Part shown: positions 1 through 4,514 of the stretch, piece after piece | Position numbering within the stretch: position 1 is the first letter of the stretch | How the letters are laid out: each line of letters starts with the position of its first letter | DNA from: an uncultured Eubacteriales bacterium | GTDB lineage: Bacteria; Bacillota; Clostridia; Oscillospirales; Acutalibacteraceae | Direction: 5' to 3' | Assembly (NCBI GenBank): GCA_900319255.1 | Contig: ONNU01000053.1 | Location: 1-5,541, forward strand | DNA: 5,541 nt | Notes under the pieces: model-generated | What the model was told of the DNA's origin: nothing | Seen by the model: only the letters and a program-made list of their open reading frames with translations | Database searches by the model: none | Position numbers and translations under genes: made by a program

Positions 1-1766
1 ATAATGTATGCAGAAATTATCCGGAGCTTCCTATGGTGGTACCGGTTGATGCAAAAGGCAGACTTACTGAGGAAGCCGGTCAGTTTGCAGGACTTCTCAC
101 AGAGGATGCAAACAAGCCTATCGCTGAATATCTTGAGCAGACAGGCGCGCTTTTTGCCCTCAAGAAGATCATCCACCAGTATCCGCATTGCTGGAGATGT
201 AAAAGCCCGGTACTTTTCAGAGCAACAAAGCAGTGGTTCTGCTCAGTTGACGATATCAAGGATGCAGCTATCGACGAGATCAAGAAGATCCAGTGGATAC
301 CCGCATGGGGCGAGGACAGGATCACATCAATGGTTCGTGAGCGTAAGGACTGGTGTATCTCACGTCAGAGAAAATGGGGTGTACCGATCCCGATATTCTT
401 CTGCAAGGACTGCGGCGAGCCTGTAATGGATAAGAAAGTAATGCTTCATGTAGCAAAGCTTTTCGGCGAGCATGGTTCAGATGTATGGTATGAAAAGACA
501 CCTGCAGAGCTTGCGCCCGAGGGACTTACCTGTTCAAAGTGCGGATGCAGGGAATTTGATAAAGAGAAAGATATCATGGACGTATGGTTTGATTCCGGCG
601 TTTCACATATTTCAGTATGTGAATCACGTCCTTACCTTAAATGGCCGGCTGATCTGTATCTTGAAGGCGCAGACCAGTACAGAGGCTGGTTCCAGTCATC
701 ACTTCTGACATCAGTTGCAGCAAGAGGTCAGGCTCCTTATAAGGCAGTCGTAACTCATGGCTGGGTCGTTGACATGGAGAAAAAGAAGATGTCAAAATCC
801 GCCGGCAACGGTATGTCACCGGCAGAGATCATTGATAAATACGGCGCAGATATCCTCAGATTGTGGGTGTCTTCAACAGATTATCATGCAGATGTAAGAA
901 TTTCCAAGGAGATCCTTGCACAGCTCAGCGAAGCTTACAGAAAGATCAGAAATACAGCAAGATATATACTCGGCAACCTCAGCGACTTTGATCCTGACAA
1001 GGATATGGTAACAGAGGATAAGCTTCTGCCTATCGACAAATGGGCGCTGATGAAGCTTGATGAGCTTAACGATAAGGTAAGAAAAGCATATGACAGCTTT
1101 GATTTCCATATTGTTTATCAGGCACTTCATAATTTCTGCGTTGTTGATATGTCAAACTTCTACTTTGACGTTCTCAAGGACAGACTTTATACTGAAAAGC
1201 CCGACGGTGAGCTTCGCCGCGCTGCTCAGACAACGATCTATAAGATCCTTGACGCAATGGCAAGACTGGTTTCTCCGATCCTTGTATATACTTCTGATGA
1301 GATCTGGCAGTATATGCCTCACGACAGCTCTGCAAATGCAGAAAATGTCCTCTTCAACGATATGCCCGCAAAGACAGGCGTTAAGCTTGACGAAAGCTTT
1401 GTTACCATGTGGGATCGTATCCACGAAACAAGAGATATCGTCAAGAAGGCTATTGAAGTCGAAGTCAAGAATAAGACCCTTCGTTCTTCACTTGAAGCAA
1501 AGGTCACATTGACTTGCTCAGGCGAGCAGTATGATTTCCTTACATCTGTTCAGGCAGAGCTTGCTGCTGCATTCATCGTTTCCGATGTAGAGATCGTAAA
1601 CGAGGAAACAGATGAGTTAAAGGTAAGCGTTGTTCATGCTGAGGGCGAGAAGTGTGAAAGATGCTGGATCTACAGCAGTACAGTTGGTTCAGATTCTGCT
1701 CATCCCACACTTTGCAAGCGCTGCGCAGGTGTTATTGCATCAATGGCAGATCTTTTAGCTGAATAA
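1..1766 (+). CDS. ileS: Isoleucyl-tRNA synthetase, C-terminal two-thirds (5' end outside window)
   Basis: Class I aminoacyl-tRNA synthetase that charges tRNA-Ile with isoleucine in the cytoplasm. The frame is open from the left edge (first whole codon at 3), so the ATG at 33 is internal and not the start. About 587 residues are visible; family members have about 900-1050, so the HIGH motif and most of the editing domain lie upstream. Visible landmarks are HCWRCKSP (186-209), the WCISRQRKWG core motif (351-380), Cys pairs CKDC (402-413) and CSKC (531-542), DVWFDSG (579-599), the KMSKS ATP-binding loop (786-800), the anticodon-binding helical region, and a C-terminal zinc site with CERC (1653-1664) and CKRC (1713-1724). 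Key residues look intact and the TAA stop is at 1764. Firmicute ileS genes are often controlled by a T-box leader, which would be outside the window. Identity is near certain. Confidence 0.98.
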   Translation, partial: NVCRNYPELPMVVPVDAKGRLTEEAGQFAGLLTEDANKPIAEYLEQTGALFALKKIIHQYPHCWRCKSPVLFRATKQWFCSVDDIKDAAIDEIKKIQWIPAWGEDRITSMVRERKDWCISRQRKWGVPIPIFFCKDCGEPVMDKKVMLHVAKLFGEHGSDVWYEKTPAELAPEGLTCSKCGCREFDKEKDIMDVWFDSGVSHISVCESRPYLKWPADLYLEGADQYRGWFQSSLLTSVAARGQAPYKAVVTHGWVVDMEKKKMSKSAGNGMSPAEIIDKYGADILRLWVSSTDYHADVRISKEILAQLSEAYRKIRNTARYILGNLSDFDPDKDMVTEDKLLPIDKWALMKLDELNDKVRKAYDSFDFHIVYQALHNFCVVDMSNFYFDVLKDRLYTEKPDGELRRAAQTTIYKILDAMARLVSPILVYTSDEIWQYMPHDSSANAENVLFNDMPAKTGVKLDESFVTMWDRIHETRDIVKKAIEVEVKNKTLRSSLEAKVTLTCSGEQYDFLTSVQAELAAAFIVSDVEIVNEETDELKVSVVHAEGEKCERCWIYSSTVGSDSAHPTLCKRCAGVIASMADLLAE

Positions 1767-1777
1767 TATCAAATAAT

Positions 1778-1811
1778 AAAGACGGTGCGTCCGAGAATGC
1801 ACCGTCTTTTT
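1778..1811 (+). terminator. Intrinsic terminator-like hairpin between ileS and lspA
   Basis: A perfect 11-bp stem pairs 1778-1788 with 1799-1809 around a 10-base loop, and a five-T run occupies 1807-1811. It starts 11 bases after the ileS stop and ends just before the lspA ribosome binding site. The form fits a Rho-independent terminator, although the T-run is short and interrupted by G at 1812. I see no convincing separate promoter for lspA, so partial read-through is likely and the hairpin may set the ratio of ileS to lspA-rluD transcripts. Confidence 0.8.
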
Positions 1812-1814
1812 GTC

Positions 1815-1823
1815 AGAAAGGAG
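1815..1823 (+). promoter_or_regulatory. Ribosome binding site that fixes the lspA start
   Basis: AGAAAGGAG is a strong Shine-Dalgarno match 7 bases before the ATG at 1831. It rules against the in-frame TTG at 1810, which sits in the T-run of the terminator hairpin and would place this site inside the gene. Confidence 0.85.
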
Positions 1824-1830
1824 CAAGATC

Positions 1831-2376
1831 ATGACAATCGCAATCGTAGTCGGACTGTCTGCCCTGATCGTTGCAATAGATCAGATAATCAAATACTTTA
1901 TATATGAAAACCTTCATCCCTCGGGAAATGTTGTTGTGATCGACAATCTGTTTTCGCTGGTATATTCCGAAAACCGCGGCGCTGCATTCGGCATTTTCCA
2001 GAACGCTACCCTTGTATTTTCGATCATCACTATTGCCCTTATCGCAGTTTTTCTTTATCTTCTGATCTCAAAGAAATTCACAGGAAAATTGTTTACCACA
2101 GCCGTGATACTGATAATAGGCGGCGGTATCGGAAACCTCATCGACAGGATATTCAGAGGCTTTGTTATAGATTATCTGTCACTGTCATTTTTCCCGCCTA
2201 TCTGTAATTTTGCCGATTATTGTATTACCATCGGAGCGGCACTGTTTATCTTATGCATCTTATTTACAACAGGAAAGGACAGCAAAAAAGGCAGGCATCT
2301 TCCCGATGCCGAAACAGAAAACGAGCCTGCGCCGGCTGTAAATGCCGATGAGGAGAATACTGATGGAAAAGACTGA
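1831..2376 (+). CDS. lspA: Lipoprotein signal peptidase (signal peptidase II)
   Basis: Membrane aspartyl protease that cleaves the signal peptide of prolipoproteins after lipid modification of the lipobox cysteine. The ATG start gives 181 residues, slightly longer than the usual 150-170. Family signatures are the DQIIK segment (17-21), ENRGAAFGIF (47-56), GGGIGNLIDR (97-106), and the two catalytic-Asp regions: D114 in GFVIDYLS and D129 in CNFADY. Four hydrophobic helices are evident, at about residues 3-24, 59-80, 88-108 and 130-147. The extra length is a hydrophilic, acidic cytoplasmic tail (about 148-181, rich in Asp, Glu, Asn, Ala and Pro) with no recognised motif. The last 14 bases overlap rluD, implying translational coupling. 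The ileS-lspA-rluD order is common in Firmicutes. Identification is secure. Confidence 0.97.
   Translation: MTIAIVVGLSALIVAIDQIIKYFIYENLHPSGNVVVIDNLFSLVYSENRGAAFGIFQNATLVFSIITIALIAVFLYLLISKKFTGKLFTTAVILIIGGGIGNLIDRIFRGFVIDYLSLSFFPPICNFADYCITIGAALFILCILFTTGKDSKKGRHLPDAETENEPAPAVNADEENTDGKD
2351..2355 (+). promoter_or_regulatory. Ribosome binding site that fixes the rluD start, inside lspA
   Basis: AGGAG lies 7 bases before the ATG at 2363, within the lspA tail codons. It supports this start over the in-frame ATGs at 2342 and 2348, which have no such site at the right distance. Confidence 0.75.
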
Positions 2377-3274
2377 ATTCGTAGCATCCTCGTCAGATAT
2401 CGGCACCAGACTGGACACATTTCTTGCAGAAAGCTGCGAAGAGCTTACACGTTCAGCTATTCAGAAGCTTATCGAATCCGGCAATGCAACGGTAAATGAA
2501 AAGCCCGTTTCAAAGAATTACAAGCTTCGTGAGAATGACAGAATAGCTTTGAATATTCCTGACCCGGAGCCGTCAGCAGCAACCCCGGAGAATATCCCGC
2601 TGAGCATAGTTTACGAGGATGATGATCTTCTTGTTGTGGATAAGCCGAAGAACATGGTAGTCCATCCTGCGCCGGGAAATCAGACAGGAACACTTGTAAA
2701 TGCTTTGCTGTATCACTGCGGTGACAGTCTTTCCGGCATCAATGGGGTACTCAGACCCGGAATCGTCCACCGGATCGACAAGGATACCAGCGGGCTTCTG
2801 ATAGTTGCAAAAAATGATTTTTCCCACCGTCTGCTCGCCGAACAGATCAAGGAACACAGCTTCACGAGAAAATATAAGGCTGTAGTTTACGGCAATCTGA
2901 AAAACGACGAAGGCACGATAAATGCCCCTATCGGCAGACACCCTGTTGACCGAAAGAAAATGACCGTTACCGAAAAAAACTCCCGGAATGCGGTCACACA
3001 TTATAAGGTGCTTGAAAGACTGAACGGCTTTACCTTTGTAGAGCTTACGCTTGAAACAGGCAGAACTCATCAGATAAGGGTACATATGTCACATATCGGG
3101 CATCCGGTTGCCGGAGATCCGGTTTACGGTCCCAAAAAGGTGATAACCTCACTGGGGGGACAATGCCTGCACGCCTATTATATTTCCTTTGTCCATCCGG
3201 GAACGGGGGAGACCCTCACCCTGTCCAGCGAGCTGCCGGAGTATTTTACGAAATTTTTAGACAGCATAAGATAG
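2363..3274 (+). CDS. rluD: RluA/RluD-family 23S rRNA pseudouridine synthase
   Basis: Converts specific uridines in structured RNA to pseudouridine; RluD members act on helix 69 of 23S rRNA. The chosen ATG gives 303 residues, normal for the family. An N-terminal S4 RNA-binding domain covers about residues 14-65 (RLDTFL, then AIQKLIESGNATVN). The catalytic domain follows from about 83, with EDDDLLVVDKP (85-95), the catalytic motif HRIDKDTSGLLIVAKN (136-151) whose D139 is the expected nucleophile, and the late family motif GRTHQIRVHM (233-242) followed by GHPVAGDPVYG (246-256). The gene overlaps lspA by 14 bases and is probably translated from the same mRNA. No defect is visible. The family is certain. 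The RluD subtype, as opposed to other RluA-like enzymes, rests on the S4 domain and synteny, and the exact target uridines cannot be read from sequence. Confidence 0.93.
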   Translation: MEKTEFVASSSDIGTRLDTFLAESCEELTRSAIQKLIESGNATVNEKPVSKNYKLRENDRIALNIPDPEPSAATPENIPLSIVYEDDDLLVVDKPKNMVVHPAPGNQTGTLVNALLYHCGDSLSGINGVLRPGIVHRIDKDTSGLLIVAKNDFSHRLLAEQIKEHSFTRKYKAVVYGNLKNDEGTINAPIGRHPVDRKKMTVTEKNSRNAVTHYKVLERLNGFTFVELTLETGRTHQIRVHMSHIGHPVAGDPVYGPKKVITSLGGQCLHAYYISFVHPGTGETLTLSSELPEYFTKFLDSIR

Positions 3275-3307
3275 AATGCTGCCTGTAACGAAAACCCAAT
3301 ATAATGC

Positions 3308-3350
3308 AAAAAAGCCGATGATCCCAAACATTCATCGGCTTTAAATATTT
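3308..3350. terminator. Bidirectional terminator between rluD and the arsR-type gene
   Basis: A perfect 11-bp stem pairs 3311-3321 with 3332-3342 around a 10-base loop. On the plus strand it is followed by TTT, then AAA and TATTTTT (3340-3351), a broken T-rich tail. On the minus strand the six A's at 3308-3313 become an uninterrupted T-run right after the stem, so it works better for the leftward arsR-type transcript. It lies 36 bases after the rluD stop and 32 bases after the arsR-type stop, as expected for a shared terminator of convergent genes. Confidence 0.85.
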
Positions 3351-3374
3351 TTAAAAGCGTGAGGATATGATCGC

Positions 3375-3761
3375 TTATTCATCCGGACTGATATAGGTTT
3401 CCGGGCAGGAAATGCGGGCGATCTCCTCGATAGTATGATGAAGCTTCAGCACCATATCGGTATCAGCCGCGCGATAATACATTTCCTTGCCGTTCCTGTT
3501 CGCAACGATCAGCCCTGCATCCTTGAGAAGCTTCAGATGATGAGAAACAGCCGGGCTTGACATTTCAGTAGCCGCAGCAATATTTATCACGCATTCCTCG
3601 CAATGGCATAATAGCCAGAAAATACGAAGCCTGCTGGGATTTCCAAGCTGACCCATTGCCTGAGCAACAGCATTGATCGTATCAAGAGAGGGGATCTCCT
3701 CGACGATCATATTTCCCTTGGTGCTGTGAGTGTGGGGCAGTTCAATTCTTTTTGTTTGCAT
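3375..3761 (-). CDS. ArsR/SmtB-family metal-responsive transcriptional repressor
   Basis: Small winged helix-turn-helix repressor expected to bind operator DNA as a dimer and release it when metal binds. The start at 3761 gives 128 residues and is preferred because GGGAG (3771-3775) is 9 bases upstream; the in-frame ATG at 3770 would abut that site. Visible parts are the helix start NPSRLRIFWLL (41-51), recognition helix SSPAVSHHLKLLK (68-80), and wing VANRNGKEMYY (86-96). The metal-site region is unusual. C57 aligns with the first Cys of the ELCVCDL motif of CadC/SmtB proteins, but the second Cys position is I59, and two extra Cys (C52, C54) precede it as CHCEEC. H10 and H12 near the N-terminus could add ligands. 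The alpha-5 site of SmtB is not conserved in full (D100, D102 and E113 at candidate positions). Divergence from the HMA/ATPase genes suggests Cd, Zn or Pb sensing, which is inference. Confidence 0.93.
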   Translation of the reverse strand: MQTKRIELPHTHSTKGNMIVEEIPSLDTINAVAQAMGQLGNPSRLRIFWLLCHCEECVINIAAATEMSSPAVSHHLKLLKDAGLIVANRNGKEMYYRAADTDMVLKLHHTIEEIARISCPETYISPDE

Positions 3762-3770
3762 CAGCTTCAT

Positions 3771-3775
3771 CTCCC
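3771..3775 (-). promoter_or_regulatory. Ribosome binding site that fixes the arsR-type start
   Basis: Reads GGGAG on the minus strand, 9 bases before the ATG at 3761 and 0 bases before the ATG at 3770. The spacing favours the shorter protein. Confidence 0.65.
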
Positions 3776-3800
3776 GAATTGTTTGTACTCTTCAATAACT

Positions 3801-3829
3801 ATTTTAAAGCACAAAAACTGAAAAATCAA
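3801..3829 (-). promoter_or_regulatory. Predicted sigma-A-type promoter of the arsR-type gene
   Basis: On the minus strand TTGATT (3829-3824) and TAAAAT (3806-3801) are separated by 17 bases. Transcription would begin near 3794, leaving a leader of about 33 bases that includes the ribosome binding site. The leader carries AAACAAT (minus strand, 3784-3778), the seven-base centre shared with the operator elements before the HMA and ATPase genes, but no full inverted repeat. Autoregulation is therefore possible but weakly supported. Confidence 0.6.
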
Positions 3830-3840
3830 TAGTATAAAAA

Positions 3841-4050
3841 AATAATACACGCCGGCGCGCCGCAGGTGTCAAAAACACGTTGTATGTTATGACTATGCAA
3901 GCCCTTTTTGCTGCGATAGTAAGATTTTCTATGGCATCTTTTTTTGTCGGTCTGCGCTGTTGCCAACTATAATTTTACACTTATACGCTGCGCCGTCAGG
4001 GATAATCCCGGCTTATGTTATAAATTCAGAAAAAATAATAATATTTCGCA
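3841..4050. other. Unassigned part of the divergent intergenic region
   Basis: This stretch separates the minus-strand regulator from the HMA promoter. No convincing gene is seen. It contains a G+C-rich palindrome near its left end, a short plus-strand frame of 25 codons (3895-3972) and a minus-strand frame of 46 codons (3966-3826), both without ribosome binding sites. It also has an imperfect hairpin at 3992-4012 (GCC/GGC plus GGG/CCC arms) and a TATAAT at 3968-3973 with only a weak TTGTCG 18 bases upstream. It is longer and more G+C-rich in patches than the flanking A/T-rich control DNA, so an interspersed repeat or a decayed element is possible but not shown. Confidence 0.35.
3842..3872 (-). 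promoter_or_regulatory. Possible distal promoter with a G+C-rich palindrome in its spacer
   Basis: On the minus strand a perfect TTGACA (3872-3867) is followed by TATTAT (3847-3842) with a 19-base spacer. The spacer holds the 10-base palindrome CGGCGCGCCG (3853-3862) flanked by ACAC/GTGT. A 19-base spacer is long for sigma-A alone and resembles MerR-type promoters, but the palindrome may be coincidental and no MerR gene is visible. It would read toward the arsR-type gene. Confidence 0.3.
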
Positions 4051-4057
4051 TTACATC

Positions 4058-4086
4058 TTGACATCGGGGCAATATAGTGGTATATT
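4058..4086 (+). promoter_or_regulatory. Strong predicted sigma-A promoter of the HMA-domain gene
   Basis: A perfect TTGACA (4058-4063) lies 17 bases before TATATT (4081-4086), and TGG immediately before the latter supplies an extended -10 TGn. Transcription should begin near 4093, inside the inverted-repeat element at 4089-4115, so a bound repressor would block initiation. This is the best promoter in the window. Confidence 0.85.
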
Positions 4087-4088
4087 AT

Positions 4089-4115
4089 GATTAACGATTA
4101 AACAATCTTTTAATC
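4089..4115 (+). promoter_or_regulatory. Predicted ArsR-type operator, copy 1
   Basis: GATTAAAC and TTTTAATC (4096-4103 and 4108-4115) form an 8-4-8 inverted repeat with one mismatch. The 22-base core at 4093-4114 recurs at 4481-4502 with a single difference (T at 4108, G at 4496). It covers the expected transcription start of the promoter at 4058-4086. A/T-rich inverted repeats placed this way are typical operators of the ArsR/SmtB family; that the neighbouring regulator binds here is inference. Confidence 0.75.
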
Positions 4116-4135
4116 TTATGAAAGAGGTGTTATAT

Positions 4136-4354
4136 ATGAAAAAGACATATAAAATAGAGGTTGACTGCGCAAACTGTGCCGCAAAGATGGAAACCGCTGC
4201 AAAAAAGGTCAGCGGAGTCAAGGATGCAGTCGTTAACTTCATGACCCTCAAGATGAAGGTCGAATTTGAAGAGGGCGCAGATGTTGATGCAGTTATGCGC
4301 GAGGTTCTGAAAGTATGCAGAAAGGTCGAGCAGGACTGCGAGATCTTCTTCTGA
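4136..4354 (+). CDS. Stand-alone heavy-metal-associated (HMA) domain protein
   Basis: Small cytoplasmic metal-binding protein, probably a metallochaperone or a detached regulatory domain for the adjacent ATPase. The ATG at 4136 gives 72 residues and is preferred over the in-frame ATG at 4118, because AAAGAGGTG (4121-4129) ends 6 bases upstream of it. The whole protein is one ferredoxin-like HMA fold: a first strand, then DCANC with C11 and C14, helix AAKMETAAKKVSGV (15-28), strands AVVNFMTLKMKVEF (31-44), and a second helix. D10 directly before the CxxC resembles the zinc-type HMA domain of ZntA rather than the GMTC of copper chaperones. Two more Cys, C61 and C68, lie near the C-terminus and may add ligands. 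It follows a strong promoter and operator and is separated from the ATPase gene by 160 bases. Fold is clear; the metal is inferred. Confidence 0.93.
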   Translation: MKKTYKIEVDCANCAAKMETAAKKVSGVKDAVVNFMTLKMKVEFEEGADVDAVMREVLKVCRKVEQDCEIFF

Positions 4355-4423
4355 TGCAGTCCGAACGGCTGTGAAGTGATTTTTCGCACAAGCAAAATAA
4401 TCATTTATAACAAAAATATCCTT

Positions 4424-4443
4424 GTAAAGCAGAAATTCTTTAC
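4424..4443 (+). other. Small RNA hairpin between the HMA and ATPase genes
   Basis: GTAAAG (4424-4429) pairs with CTTTAC (4438-4443) around an 8-base loop. The stem is A/T-rich and weak, but it sits just before a stronger hairpin, so the two together may shape the intercistronic RNA. Confidence 0.35.
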
Positions 4444-4446
4444 GCA

Positions 4447-4475
4447 AATATCCAGCCTTGTGCTGGATATTATTT
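4447..4475 (+). terminator. Hairpin between HMA and ATPase genes, possible attenuator or weak terminator
   Basis: A perfect 10-bp stem pairs 4447-4456 with 4462-4471 around a 5-base loop. It is followed by ATTTG, so the T-run is too short for a strong intrinsic terminator. It could lower ATPase transcript relative to the HMA transcript, or protect the 3' end of the upstream message. It lies directly before the second operator copy. Confidence 0.55.
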
Positions 4476-4479
4476 GAAC

Positions 4480-4502
4480 AAACGATTAAACAATCGTTTA
4501 AT
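4480..4502 (+). promoter_or_regulatory. Predicted ArsR-type operator, copy 2, with promoter-like hexamers
   Basis: AAACGATT and AATCGTTT (4480-4487 and 4492-4499) are a perfect 8-4-8 inverted repeat, and a second perfect repeat, ATTAAAC/GTTTAAT (4485-4491 and 4496-4502), overlaps it. The core matches copy 1 at 21 of 22 bases. TTGAAC (4474-4479) and TTTAAT (4497-4502) bracket it with a 17-base spacer, as in a repressed promoter. However, the start would fall near 4509, inside the ATPase ribosome binding site (4504-4510), so a working promoter here is doubtful. The element may act on transcripts passing through from the HMA promoter. Confidence 0.7.
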
Positions 4503-4514
4503 TGAGGTGGTAAT

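Noticed and set aside
33..1766. ATG at 33 as the start of ileS
   Set aside because: The frame is open upstream to position 3 and the residues there continue the family sequence; the true start and the HIGH motif are outside the window.
1810..1830. TTG at 1810 as an N-terminal extension of lspA
   Set aside because: It falls in the T-run of the terminator hairpin and would swallow the strong ribosome site at 1815-1823; the ATG at 1831 has correct spacing.
3921..3947. AAGAT/ATCTT hairpin followed by a T-run as a plus-strand terminator
   Set aside because: The stem is only 5 bp and A/T-rich with a 10-base loop, too weak to support, and no gene ends upstream of it on that strand.
3826..3966. Minus-strand open frame of 46 codons beginning at TTG
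   Set aside because: No ribosome binding site, no ATG start and no recognised domain. It overlaps the candidate distal promoter and may be part of a repeat rather than a gene.
3895..3972. Plus-strand frame of 25 codons with hydrophobic residues in the divergent intergenic region
   Set aside because: No ribosome binding site, no clear promoter at a suitable distance and no recognised family; it is likely chance.
4051..4447. Long minus-strand frames across the HMA gene (4051-4404 and 4130-4447)
   Set aside because: They are antisense to a clear HMA-domain gene, lack ribosome sites and have no recognisable protein features.
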